A stretch of DNA of 64,000 nucleotides, taken from Rhipicephalus microplus (Eukaryota > Arthropoda > Arachnida > Ixodida > Ixodidae). Both the position numbers and the translations under genes were made by a program. Below, in pieces: positions 14,641 through 26,315 of this stretch (position 1 is its first letter; each line of letters starts with the position of its first letter). The stretch lies in contig NC_134700.1 of NCBI RefSeq assembly GCF_043290135.1, positions 239,509,088 through 239,573,087 on the forward strand, written 5' to 3'. The notes under the pieces were generated by a model. It saw only the letters and a program-made list of their open reading frames with translations, was not told where the DNA came from and did not search any database.

Positions 14641-16548
14641 TCTCTCAGGGTGACATTTCATATTGGTTTCCGCCGTCATCATTCTTCCACAATACCCCCT
14701 AGCTCTTTCGTTCCCGGTGGTGTCAATTGACACCACCACGCAACAATTCCCCTAGTATCTCAGAAACGTAACCAATACTCCTCATTCTTGGGGAAATAGT
14801 TCTTCAATGATCATCACTGCGATTGACTATAAAATATCGGCATGTTTGTAGAGGTAGCAGCCACAAAGAAGAAGAAGAAGCGCGACCGAGGTCGTCGGTG
14901 AAGCCGGGGTGCGTAAGGTTAGGCGTGTAAGCGTCATTTTTAGGACGACGTACTCAAGCTGTTTCAGTGAGTATAGGCTGTCAAGTAAAACATTGGTTCC
15001 CATTAGGTGTACACTTTTGGTTAGCCAGCAAAAGAGGCTATTTTTCTCATTTTTCAATCACTGAGCCCTAGTGACCTAACTTGATGCCACGTTTAATAAT
15101 CCAAAAGTGCTTGCACCACTGGCTCAATTTTTTTTCGTGGTCTTCTGAGGTCCTAACTACGAGAAAAACACGCACAAGAAATGTATCCGACCAAAATAAA
15201 AAATCCAGGGCTGAAAGGGCGAGAGCAATAATTGTAGGTGGAGAGACTGAAGACTATATATATAAGCACAGAATACTGCTGAAAGAAACATCACGTAACA
15301 CTGGACCACCACTTTTAAACCACACAGCACGAACCAAAAGCGTGAGTCTTCTGAGGTTGCGAAAGCCAAGGGGAAGCGCGTGAACGTCGATGACTATACT
15401 GATAGTGGTGCTAAAATCATACAGCAGTTCTTCCACCTCCCTTGTTGTTCCCTGCCCGGTTAAACTCTTTCTTCTAATCATTATGGCAGTCTTTACTACC
15501 CGAGCGTGCAAACACGCTCATTTTTGGGTAGTTACACTGGGTAAGCAGTATACATGAACAAAGATTATGTTGTTCAACAGAAATGAAGACCGTGAACCTG
15601 TCCCCATTTACGGCAACCTAGTCACCTGCCCAGCCGTCGATGTTCGTGGCGCGTATTATGAAACTGGATATCGTTAGAACACTGGCATGCACCTATCCGA
15701 CAGCTCGTACTTATGCTTATCACTATCAACTTGTCCGGATATTTCACAAAAAGCCCCTGCACGACTTTCGCTAGCCTCTTACCGGTGCACCACCACTCTC
15801 TTCCCCCTCCCCCCAACTTTCTTACGAGGACATATCTCTCGAATTATTCCTAATAGGGTGTACAAGTTTTCGCTTTGCTTTTCTTACTGTTCTTTCATTT
15901 TTCATCGAAAGATATGAAGATGTAGCCACTTCTTTTGCAACCCCGCTTATACATATGGCATTGACCTCTCAGTTTGTGGGTGACACTAAATCAATCTGCT
16001 CTTGATTACAAAAAGAAGAAAAGGAAAACGCAAATTGATGAGAAAAGATTTGGCATGGTAAAATATAGGACTCCCTCAAAGAGAGAGAAAGTGAAAAAAA
16101 AAACATGAAGGTTGTCAGGGCAACGCAAATCTTATGGAGTCGGTTCTTACGGGATTCGTGAATCGTAACGAAGTTTATCGAGCGTACCCCTGTTACAGTG
16201 ACAGCTGCAGTGAGTGCGTGTTCTCGGGTATACATGCACTTTGCTTGAAAGTGGAGCATACAGGTAGCATTGATCCCGCACAGGTGAATTGGCAGTGGCC
16301 GTTGTAACGTTGAGTGCTCAAGTCATTGCGTTCCTTGTCCTTGCACATAGGCGAATTACGAGTCGCTATAGCATGTTGTGCAATTATCACTTTGTTTTTA
16401 TATAGAGTGGCCTTGGCCTCAGCCGCATTGCCAGGCCAAGATTCTGAACGACTTACACATGCAGATTTTACAGCTGTGAGATGGGACTAAGCGTTTTGTT
16501 TCCTCTGGTTCACGCTGGCTCGAGCAATGAATCTTCTGCTTGGCGAAT
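14641..16548. other. Unassigned interval
   Basis: No recognised domain. A (GAA)n run at about 14865-14880 and a purine-rich patch near 16075-16105 are the only low-complexity features. Confidence 0.45.
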
Positions 16549-16935
16549 TGTATGTATGTATGTATGTATGTATGTATGTATGTATGTATGTATGTATGTA
16601 TGTATGTATGTATGTATGTATGTATGTATGTATGTATGTATGTATGTATGTATGTATGTATGTGTGTGTGTGTATGTATGTATGTATGTATGTATGTATG
16701 TATGTATGTATGTATGTATGTATGTATGTATGTATGTATGTATGTATGTATGTATGTATGTATGTATGTATGTATGTATGTAGGTGTGTGTGTGTATGTA
16801 TGTATGTATGTATGTATGTGTGTGTATGTATGTATGTATGTATGTATGTATGTATGTACGTATGTATGTATGTATGTATGTATGTATGTATGTATGTATG
16901 TATGTATGTATGTATGTATGTATGTATGTATGTAG
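16549..16935. repeat. (TATG)n microsatellite
   Basis: Close to 97 TATG units over 387 bp, interrupted by short GTGTGTG blocks near 16660 and 16785-16825 and a single TACG. All six frames are open across it and give CMYV or HTYI repeat peptides, which are artefacts. It ends within about 20 bp of a LINE fragment. Confidence 0.97.
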
Positions 16936-16954
16936 CTGAATGCGAATAAAGTGG

Positions 16955-17911
16955 AGTGCATTGCTTGAGGCTCGCCATTCTGTTCATTGTCCCCATCCCG
17001 CGAAATGTCCATCCCGAGGGTGGACAGGCCAGGGCAAAGGCTCTACTAGAAATGGCTCAAGAACATACCGGTGACTGCTTCTTCGTCATGCGGCCCGATG
17101 TCCTTGGGGGAAGACGCATGCGGCAGTGAGCATCAACCACGAGGGTGGTATTAGCAACTCGACAATGGTCCGGACGACGGTGGCTGAAATAGCAGAACAA
17201 GTGGCGATTGCGTTGGCCTTGCTGGATAACAGGAGGTCCACAATTTACAGCGACTCGAGATCAGCGGACCGAGCATTTGCCAAGAGAAAAATATCGGAAC
17301 TAGCTTTGCGAATTCTCCGGGACAAAGACATCGAGCCACACACACTCATTTGGTTCCCAGCTCATATGGGACGCATTGAGAGAGCCTCGCCCAATGTCAA
17401 CGAGTCAGCCCACATAGCTGCGTGAGGACCAGTAAACCGTGTAGCTATCGGGGGGTATGGCGCTGATGTCTTGGAGAACCGTGACTCTCCCATCTCGTAT
17501 AATGAATTGACAAAACATTTTTACATGGCATCGAGACAATACCCTCCCCCGCACAGAAAACTGAGCAGACCTCCAGCTATGCCACTCAGGCTTCTTCATC
17601 TCCAGGTCGCGGCGCAACCTAATCCCACGCTATTGAAGAGTGTTTATCCCGAAATACAGCCAACTAATACATGTTGCTACTGCCATGATATAGCTACCTT
17701 GGAACATGTGCTCTTGCGGTGGGGAAGTCATGACGCTGTGGGCAAGTCATCACGCTGTCAAAATGGGAGGGTGCTATTGCAAGCTTTGGACTTGAACAAC
17801 TGCTATGGGTAGTCCACTGGGCCCGCTTGGCAGCAGAGAGACTTGGTCTTTCTGTTCCGACGTGGGAGCGGTCCAAAACTTGCTACACACGTCATGAAGA
17901 ACCAAATAATG
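16955..17911 (+). mobile_element. LINE 3' fragment (family B), with (ATCC)n tail
   Basis: Plus-strand 5'-truncated LINE covering the RNase H and C-terminal region. The same protein region is found at 34215-35482 and 45085-46084. After the coding part it passes through a short UTR directly into the (ATCC)n array at 17914, where the other copies end in CCAAT-type tails. Confidence 0.8.
16985..17812 (+). pseudogene. LINE RNase H and C-terminal knuckle, broken
   Basis: Frame fragments carry NVHPEGG, then an RNase H body with EIAEQVAIALAL (catalytic Glu), IYSDSRSA (catalytic Asp) and LIWFPAHMG (His), and further on CCYCHDIATLEHVLLRW, where the final zinc-binding Cys is replaced by Trp. The frame is interrupted at 17423-17425 by a TGA and elsewhere by indels. 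The equivalent regions at 34.6 and 45.3 kb are better preserved. Confidence 0.75.
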
Positions 17912-17913
17912 TT

Positions 17914-18158
17914 CATCCATCCATCCATCCATCCATCCATCCATCCATCCATCCATCCATCCATCCATCCATCCATCCATCCGTCCGTCCGTCCGTCCGT
18001 CCATCCATCCGTCCGTCCGTCCGTCCGTCCATCCGTCCATTCGTCCATCCATCCATCCATCCATCCATCCATCCATCCATCCATCCATCCATCCATCCAT
18101 CCATCCATCCATCCATCCATCCATCCATCCATCCATCCATCCATCCATCCATCCATCT
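17914..18158. repeat. (ATCC)n microsatellite with GTCC variants
   Basis: About 61 tetranucleotide units, mostly ATCC, with a central block of GTCC units at about 17980-18045. Both strands are open and encode HPSI or GWMD repeats, which are not genes. It starts exactly where the 3' tail of the upstream LINE is expected. Confidence 0.97.
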
Positions 18159-21100
18159 ATTGGGTCCTCGTTTGCCACTGCAGTGATTGCCATTTTATTG
18201 AATAGAGGCCCCCGTTGACGTTGGCTTTGGCAGGCGCATTTTTGTGAGCGTCAAACTTCTGGGGTGTTGGTAGGCAATTGAAGATCAATGGTTCTGCCGG
18301 TGAAAAGAACGAAGCGTCTCCATCGCGCGGTACTCGCTCTATTGAGCCGTATGCTATAGAATAGAGTAGAAACGGGGTACGAATGCAAATAACTTAGGAG
18401 GAAAGAAATGGCTCATAGGTACTGCTAACATGGACAAAAAAAGAAAGAAAAGTTGCAAATACAATGTCTCAACCGGCTCTGCTATTCGAGGGCTTCCAGG
18501 GCGATGAAGAAACATTGTAATCTTTATTGTCAACAGATGACACAAATCAATAAGTTGTTTGTGCTTTTGTAACTAACATACTGCTTGTTCATATGCCACT
18601 AAATTTGCAAACGTTTCCTTTTGTAAGTAAGCATTTATCGTTGATCAGCAGCCATACATAATATTTAAAATGCTGACATGGGCTGAACTTGTTCTAAAAA
18701 AATAATTTATAACGCAAGAGTGTTTCTTTACCAATTCCACTGAAGCTGAAATTTCCTCAATTTTCGCTTCTACTTACTTACAGCATTGCCATTTGAAAAC
18801 AATATGTACACGTTGTTTTCCCTAGTAGTAGATTGTAACATTTACAACATATGTTTTGAAGGCTGTTCCTGACCATGCGTTATGATTTTCCGGAAGGGTG
18901 ACTCCATACCTGAAATATAAAAGAAATAAAATAAAAGTATAAATAATAATAATATAAAAGTATAAATAAAAGTATAAATAGAAGTAATAAATAATATAGA
19001 AGAAATATAAAAGAAATAAATATAAAAGAAATAAAGCAAAGTAGTGAGGAAATCCCTAAGCCATCTTGGGAACTTCGAACAGTCCAAAGCATATGCTTAG
19101 CACGACCGTGATTAAAACATATCAAGGCTGATGAAAAAGAACTCACACACGCCACCAATTATAATTGCGCTCTGAGCCCGATGAAACAAAAGAAAAAGAA
19201 GAACCCAGATAGCTAACAGAATTATTAACAAATGACAGTGATGAAGACGAAGAAAGTACGCAGAGACAGCGGTGTGCGCATGCGGATTAAATCAGGGTCA
19301 CCCGTTATTAAACCGCCCCCAATTCTGATCATCCGGGAGTCGAGTGTACCCTATGTACACAAATACACAAACGTACTAAATTACGTACAGATACTCCTCT
19401 CTTCCCATTCTCCACTTTACTAGTTAGGGACCCTCCAATAACACTTTCGCGTTCTGAACTGGGCAGACACGCGGGCGAGAACAGGTGCTACCGCTGTACC
19501 GTGCCCGTTTCTCTCGTTCTCCCTAATCACTCGCTGATTCGTCTTCATTAAGAAGCGAGTTGGCGGCCGAGCTTGGACAAATCCTTCCGCCTCCACTTCA
19601 GCAGCTCTGTCTATGACTGAAGGAGTAGAGGGAAGGACCTGCGTTTGTATAGGGTGAAATTCCCGGAAACGCTCGGCAGGTGCCGTGTCGCTTCGCAAAG
19701 CTTGGCACGTGGCGAATCCTCTGGACGTCGTAACATGAATCTGGGTCACCTGCACATTCTTCCACCCTCTCCCAACTGTTTCCCCATACAGAGTGATAGT
19801 TTGCGTTTTCATTCTGCGCCCGATAGTACAAGCAGGTAGGAACGTGTACGTGAATGACAAAAAATATGACAAAAGAGACACACGAGGTAACGAAGGAGAA
19901 ATAATTATAACTGACAAAGCATGCGGGATTACGAGATTGTAAATAACTAAACTTGCTTGCGAGAATAATGTACACAGTTCCATGGCACTCTCGATACAAA
20001 GGAATATTAACGCGCTGTCCATAACTGACAAATAAGACAGTGATATGGTATTCATCTTTTGATGTTTTCTTAATCTCTCCTTCACTGGCCAAGAGCCTTT
20101 CTGATCGATTGCGTACCATGTACGTGAGGAACCAGGTGCAAAGTGTGATAGCCGCTGTTATAAAATGAACTGATGGATAGGAGAAGAAGAGTGGGGACCA
20201 AGCACGAAATAAGGCTCCAATAGAATACGAAATACAAAACTATGTCATGCTACGCATTAAAAAAGGAGTAATGGAATTTGAGAGAAGGAAAGCGGAAAAC
20301 GAAAAGGTTAATTTCTTTTTATTAATTTCGTTTATTGATAGGTGCGGCTCAGCACTATACAAAACAGAGATTCAAGATTTTTTTTTTCTTCGAGCTTCTG
20401 GGCTAGCCCTCTATTCACGCTCACCTTCCATCCCGGTTCTCGTGCATTGTGCAGGTGGTTATTATTGCTTCCGATCTCCCCGGACTCCGTGTCTTGCTCT
20501 CACGAAGAATGTCTTAGTTTGAGTCCTCATTGTTCGCGGCACAATGGCACCCGCGAACACGGCACTGTGTTCGCAGCGATTGTGTCAGTCCCCTGTGTCA
20601 TTGTAAAACGAAGAGAGACAGGGCTGAATAAAAAAAAATGTGCTTTATTGCGACTTTTCTTGGCGCAGTTCTGGGAGACGTGCCTTTGCCCCCGTCTCAG
20701 CCTGAACGGCATGTTTTCGCATATGCGAGAAAAAAGAAACAAAGATGAAAAACGCAAGCCTATGCGTTAAAATATCAAACAAGTAGAATTCATATAAAAG
20801 AAGCAATAATGCTGTAGTTCTTTACTGAGATCCCACGACAAAGCATCAAAAGCGGAAAAAAAAATAGGTCTGCCTGGAAAACCACCTGTATGTACGCGGG
20901 ATTATTTCTCGCGATGTAATTTCACTTCGAAGCATCTTCCGTGTTGGTAATTCTTTGTTTAACGACGTTTCATCTGCAGTAAAGTGTGAGAGTGCTAAAA
21001 GGTGGAATAACGTGCAAAAAGAAACTGTAGCTAGCATCGAGTTAACTCGGCCTTGGTGCGAAACTGGATGGTGTTGGTGCACTAACAGTTACAACATTCT

Positions 21101-21352
21101 GCAAGGCGTCTTCGTTAAAAAGTAGACGCCGTTGATTTACCTTCGCTGTGATTCATGTTTACAGCAATGGAATATTTTCTCGCATATGCTGTGAGTTATC
21201 CTCCGACTGCGTGTAATGGATTAAACGGTCATAAAGGTGAAGGTTGAAACAGCAACGCGGATGTGGCCTAATGTATGCATGTTCTGCTGACGTGGTAAGC
21301 GATACTCAGCGATTCGTTAGTATGCGTGCTGCGTAATAGTATCAAAATATGT
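18159..21352. other. Unassigned interval
   Basis: No recognised gene. An AT-rich low-complexity tract of ATAAA/TATAAA-like units occupies about 18905-19040. A minus-strand frame of about 221 codons at 19420-20085 has no nameable domain. Confidence 0.45.
18905..19040. repeat. AT-rich low-complexity tract
   Basis: Irregular units of AAATAAAA and GTATAAATA over about 135 bp. The minus strand encodes only F/Y/I/L-rich peptides here. Confidence 0.85.
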
Positions 21353-21367
21353 TGCTTTGTAAAATTT
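21353..21367. repeat. Left target-site duplication of SINE
   Basis: TGCTTTGTAAAATTT is repeated with one mismatch at 21541-21555 on the other side of the SINE, the mark of target-primed insertion. Confidence 0.85.
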
Positions 21368-21540
21368 GCGGCTGCATTTCCGATGGAGGCGGAAATGTTG
21401 TAGGCCCGTGTACTCAGATTTGGGTGCACGTTAAAGAACCCCAGGTGGTCGAAATTTCCGGAGCCCTCCACTACGGCGTCTCTCATATTCAAATGGTGGT
21501 TTTGGGACGTTAAACCCCACAAATCAATCAAATCAATCAA
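21368..21540 (+). repeat. Ruka-like SINE, 5'-truncated, flanked by target duplication
   Basis: Well preserved SINE body from GCGGCTGCATTTCCGATGG to a short (ATCA)n tail. The tRNA-like head is missing although both target duplications are present, so truncation happened during insertion, as with LINE-driven retroposition. Sequence closeness to the 43.6 and 63.5 kb copies suggests a fairly young insertion. Confidence 0.9.
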
Positions 21541-21555
21541 TGCTTTGTGAAATTT
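21541..21555. repeat. Right target-site duplication of SINE
   Basis: TGCTTTGTGAAATTT, 14 of 15 bases identical to 21353-21367. Confidence 0.85.
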
Positions 21556-21900
21556 TTCACATGTCAAAGTGTGCAGCTATGATAGCGTTCTGAGTTTAGC
21601 CCCGCCGTATGCCCTTATTTTTGAGCACACTTCTACAGGAACAGGCTGTCTAACCCCTATTTTTCTTCCAAAAAAATACACTAAGTGTAACTACAAAATC
21701 AACCTCAATTTCTTCACTTCGTAAGCTATACAATGTACACTACATCATTGCTTCCAACTTCCAGGCCATGCTCTGCGTTCTGCAGTATTATTGCTCCACA
21801 TCGCATTGTTATTTCCGGGAACTTCACGCACGCACCAAGACCGTCGTTACCATTGTGTGTCTACATCAACTGCAAGCCCTAGCTGACAACTATCCCTGCA

Positions 21901-22860
21901 ATGCGAAAGAAGAAATATTTGTCAAGTTGGGCCCTAAAACGAACAACATTACTGTTTCTGCATTGTAAACACAGTGGATGCATTCACATTTACACGGACG
22001 GTTCAGTTACTTCAGCAAGCTCAACAGGTACAGTGGCAATGCCGGAGAAATCCGTCAAGATAAAGTTCAGGACATCGCATTTGACATCATTCACGGAAAC
22101 ACAGCTCGCCACCATTCGTGCCACTCTGGACACAACTCGCCGCCATTCGTGCCACCCTGGAGTTCCTAGTTCAAACACCGCAGCAGACATGGTCAATCTT
22201 CTCCGACTCCAAAGCAGCCCTCCAGGGCATTGCCTCGCCATATCTACATGGACCGAATAAACGGCTAGTCACTGAAATAATACTGCTTCATCACCTGGCT
22301 ATAGAGAAACAACATGCCATAACGTATCAATGAATACCGGGTCACTGCAGCATCAATGGAAACGACCGTGCCGATGAAGCAGCCCGATCTGCTCATGCTG
22401 ATGCCCTTTGTGCAGCTGTACTATTATTAGGAACGCAGGCCGCTACAAGGCTCTGATCAATTGCACGAGAACTGACACTCGCTCAGTGAAGTTCGACGGT
22501 ATTCACCAACGTCTGCCTTCATAAATTGGACTCACACTTACAGCACCGTCTTCCAGCAGGACTAACCAGAGCTGAGAAGACACATTTGTGCCATCTGTGG
22601 ATTGGGTGGCCTTCACGAATCCTTACTCGTTTCGAATCGGAATGGCCAGCAGCCCGACATGCAACAACTGTGGCTGCGCGGAGACATTTCCCCATTTTCT
22701 CTGCGAGTGTCCTCGCTTCAGCGTGCCAAGAAAATAACTGTCGAAAGCTTTAGATAGAATAGACAATCGCCAATTGTCGGAAGAAAGGGTATTAGGACAC
22801 TGGCCGAGACCGTCCTCTGCACGCGATGCACTGAGAGCGTTGTTGCACTTCTTGCGGGCA
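21901..22860 (+). pseudogene. LINE RNase H and C-terminal knuckle, frameshifted
   Basis: All four RNase H signatures are visible across several frames: HIYTDGSV (first Asp) near 21990, TETQLA (Glu) near 22095, IFSDSKAAL (second Asp) near 22200, and IPGHCSINGNDRADEAA (His and final Asp) near 22335. The knuckle CNNCGCAETFPHFLCEC lies near 22660-22710. The 31-bp duplication next to the Glu motif and a TGA before IPGHC break the frame. The protein would be inactive. Confidence 0.8.
22101..22160 (+). repeat. 31-bp-period tandem duplication inside RNase H
   Basis: The 29-nt stretch at 22101-22129 is repeated at 22132-22160 with about four differences. It duplicates the region coding for the catalytic Glu helix and shifts the frame because the period is not a multiple of three. 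Confidence 0.85.
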
Positions 22861-22943
22861 AGTGGTCTTAGAGACAGGCTGTAAGCAGCGTCGTGGAGCG
22901 TCTGTTGTCCTTCTCCATATTTTTCCCCTTCAAGGTTTTTTTT

Positions 22944-22993
22944 CTCATCTTTTATTGCCCTTACCCCCTTGGGTAAGGGGAATAAAAGATGAG
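22944..22993. repeat. Near-perfect foldback, 23-bp arms, 4-nt spacer
   Basis: Arms at 22944-22966 and 22971-22993 are reverse complements except for one position (22957/22980), with spacer CCTT. T-rich and A-rich flanks extend the pairing after a 2-nt bulge. It lies in the LINE 3'UTR. Confidence 0.9.
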
Positions 22994-23075
22994 AGAAAAA
23001 AAGATGAGAGGGTGAGAGGGTGGCCAGACAGTCGGGTGAGAACTGGCTAATCTCTCTGTCCTTCATCCTTTAATT

Positions 23076-26000
23076 TTTCTCCTCAGCCTTCATTGTTTCA
23101 GGATGTAAATTATTGTAGTAAATATCGTCTACTCACTGACATTGGTAATAACTCAACTTCCCTCTGCAATCATCCACTTGCTTTTATAACATTTCTTCTA
23201 CTTGCTTTAACGTGCCTTTCCTGTGCCAACACCCGACAACAGTGCATTTGCAAACATGGTTAGTCGTCGCCCTTGCCAACAGCTGTGACGTGAGAAATGC
23301 TTTATAGTGCAACCCTTGGTTTTTGTTTATTTTTTGTTGTGATATTTCTAATTTCAGACCTCTATATATCACGTTTTGTACTTCTCTGTGAAATAAACAA
23401 GTTCATCGAATTATCAAGTGAATAAATTCAATTCCTTTTCAAAAAAAAGAAAGAACATAGGCCAAATATAGGTTTTAAAAAACAGAAGACGTTCTGGCTT
23501 CCACACTGAAGCCTTGCTCACAGTGACAATGGTTGTAGAGAAGCCAGCCGCTTGGAAGCTGGAACGACGTTTCTTCAAGTATTTATTTGGTCAATGTCAT
23601 TCCTTTCGTCGAAAATGCTGCATCCCGATTAGACGGATTTCTGTCGCACTATTATATTCTTTATAGTTCTTTAGCAAAATATTTTCAATGGAGGCATTCT
23701 TTCATATATACAGCACTGTAAGCAATATTTTTGGAAATAAGTGATCCTCAGGTTAAGGCAGGAGACAGAATCCGTGGAAACCTCCGAAATAGCAACATGC
23801 TGCTATCTGTAGCATGACTCTAACCATAAGCGCCTTGGTGCAAACATAGCAGCATTGCGACAGGAACGCATTCGTGAAGAACCGATGCATGATGCGAATG
23901 CGTGAGTAGGCGTATATATTTTAAAGCGTACGGGCCCTTTCTGACTGCATGCAGAGTGAGTTTTGTCAGTGCAGTTTTATTATTTCTTTTTCTCTCCTCT
24001 GGTCGTTCATCTCGGTTCCCTTTTTAGTGCCTTCTAAAAGGCTTTGTTGTTCCGGTTGATTGATCTCTGAAGGTACTTTGACCTTGCATGCGTGACCTCA
24101 GTTTCGTTTCAATAGAGGTGATATAAAATGGCTTAAAAGCAAGTTTTGTTATCTTGCATTCTTCGAGTTTATTTTTTTTTTGTGGCAGTGGGGCTGTTTT
24201 AGCACAATGTTCTCTCATAAGGCATTTGTGAAAACTTGGCGGTTATGTGCCCCTGAAAGTGGGTCTGCACCAAGTATTTCATAGAGGGGCATATCTATGG
24301 GTATACATAGTAGAGTATAGCCAGGGAATAAAAATGAAAGCGAGGGCGGGGAGAAGGGGAACATCCTAAACTCGGCCAGTGTATTGTTTCTCAACATTTT
24401 TTCCTGAACCTCTACTTCTCTCGCTGATTTTTCTCTCCTTCTTTTCTAAAAAAATAAAGCGAAAAGCAAATGCCTCAATTCTTCGGAGGCCACTACTTCA
24501 CATTCTCTCGAGCACGCTACCCAAGATGGCATCATGTACAAGCTCGCGTTTTTGCCTCTGAAGAACAAACGGGATGACAAAACTGAGGCATATCTGGCAA
24601 CGAACTTGACGTAAAAAATAGGGAGAAAAGAGACAGTGGTGCAGTCATTCCTTATGTTGGTGCAAAAGTAAAAAAGTGATGGCAGGCGGGACCTGCCTAC
24701 GAGAAGGGGAAGGAGGGCTCACGATGCACCGAAAAATGAGCTCACGAGCTCCCCTGCCGCCGCTGTAGACTCCTGAAGTGGCGTAAATCTAAGCTGGTAA
24801 AACATTGTTTTAGACGAAAAGCATCTCTTGCCTTGGTCTGTGTCCCTAGGTGTCGGCGTCGGCGTCCACACTCACACATACGCATGTGCATCTTCTTTCC
24901 TTTCGTCGCGTTCGGGAATATCACTTTTATTAGGCGTTGGGCTACCCGCCTAAGCAGCATGGTAGAAAGAAAAGAGCGACTGCGCTCGATAAAGCAAGCC
25001 TATTATTTTCTTCCGCCAAGTTTGGCTCCACTTAACCACTGCCCAACCCCGTATGCCGCAAACTTGTTCTTCTGCATCTGTATCGTATTGGGCATGATTT
25101 GTATTCAGCATGCGCTACAAAACATCCAACTCATAAGCACACAGACAAATAGAATGTAAAATATACAAGCGCTGATATGTATATGGAGCTCTAAATGTGA
25201 TCCCTCGCCATTTTCTGGTGGCCGCACGCTGGGGCACTGATTTATGAATCCTGTCTCGCAATTTCTCCGGTTTTATTCATGCTTGCGAAGGACAGTCTTA
25301 TTGGAACCAATAACTTTAAGGGCATCGCTGTGGTGACCGTAAAGCAAATAACGCGCACTCTCCACAGCGACGCTTGTGCATCGAATCAAGATTATTGTGT
25401 CTGTCTCAAGCGTTTTCAAAATGCCGTTGCAGTAGCGTTTATTTGCCGGAGCAAATTTGGTGGCATGCATTGTTTCGGTGGCTTTGACGACAACAACATT
25501 TAAACAAGAATACGAACGCATTGTCTACGTTGTACTTGGATTGCGCTATCCCCTGTTTTTCTAAGTTTGGCTCACTTGCTTTGCGCAAGCAGCTATTGCC
25601 CCCTTGTAAATTCTAAGATTGAATTAGCAGGGACGTTTCCGTTTGATTTATTTTTTGTATTTCGATTCAGCTATGCCGCTTCTTTATTATTTTTTCAGTG
25701 ATTACCTCGAATTGCCCGAAGGCGTTTTAGCAAGAGCGTTACAGGCGGGAAACAAACAAGTTGGCCTTAGAACAGCACATTTGCTCTTTGCACAACTGGT
25801 TCCCCAGAACTGTAGTTCTGGCAAAGAAAAGTTTGCAAACATTCTTCCTTCTTTTTTGCGCAGGAAAGCGTTAAAACAGTTTTCTCTTGTGAAAATCTTC
25901 CTAACCGACTAGACACAAAAAAAGGCGATTCTGTATAAACATACTTTAATTCTCTCAAAACTCTATGATACTTCGTAGTACCAAACAAGAGCTGGTGTGT

Positions 26001-26085
26001 AGTGTGTACGCTAATAGTGTCTCGGGGACAAAAATATGACCAAAGTGTATTGATTCACAAATATTGAAAATTTTTGTGTACGTGC
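23076..26085. other. Unassigned interval
   Basis: About 3 kb without a recognised domain or repeat family. Short frames on both strands are compositionally unremarkable. Confidence 0.45.
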
Positions 26086-26315
26086 TGTAAATCAGAAGAC
26101 TTCTTTCGTAGAAAACCGGCTTCAAATGAGTAATACCCCTGGAGATGAAGAGCAGAGCATCTAGATGTCAGTTTATTGCAGCGTAGATCTAAGATGATGA
26201 TGATGATTATTATCCTTGATACTCTGGCGCACACCCACAAAACCAACCCCCGTGTCACGCGTCATTCTTCGTCCTTCTCTTCCTCTAGTGCGCGCTATGT
26301 CCACTGTTTTTACCA
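26086..26315 (-). repeat. 3' LTR of the BEL/Pao element
   Basis: 230 bp. It matches 28256-28439 closely but carries about 46 extra bases, including a (GAT)n run at 26193-26210. An AATAAAC-type signal occurs on the element strand. Confidence 0.85.

Larger units (their letters stand above)
21760..23075 (+). mobile_element. LINE 3' fragment (family D), with RNase H
   Basis: Plus-strand 5'-truncated LINE containing the linker before RNase H, the whole RNase H, the C-terminal CCHC-like knuckle and part of the 3'UTR. It is broken by several frameshifts and stops, a 31-bp tandem duplication (22101-22160) and a foldback in the 3'UTR (22944-22993). The C-terminal residues match the fragment at 2600-3058. 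Confidence 0.8.

Noticed and set aside
16419..17012. Long open frames on both strands giving HTYI or CMYV peptides
   Set aside because: They are produced by the (TATG)n microsatellite, which has no stop in any frame.
17774..18205. Long frames giving GWMD or HPSI peptides
   Set aside because: They are produced by the (ATCC)n microsatellite.
19420..20085. Minus-strand frame of 221 codons as a gene
   Set aside because: No domain, no even composition, and a second overlapping frame of similar length runs on the same strand.
22623..23066. Minus-strand frame of 147 codons
   Set aside because: It is antisense to the LINE C-terminus and 3'UTR, including the foldback.
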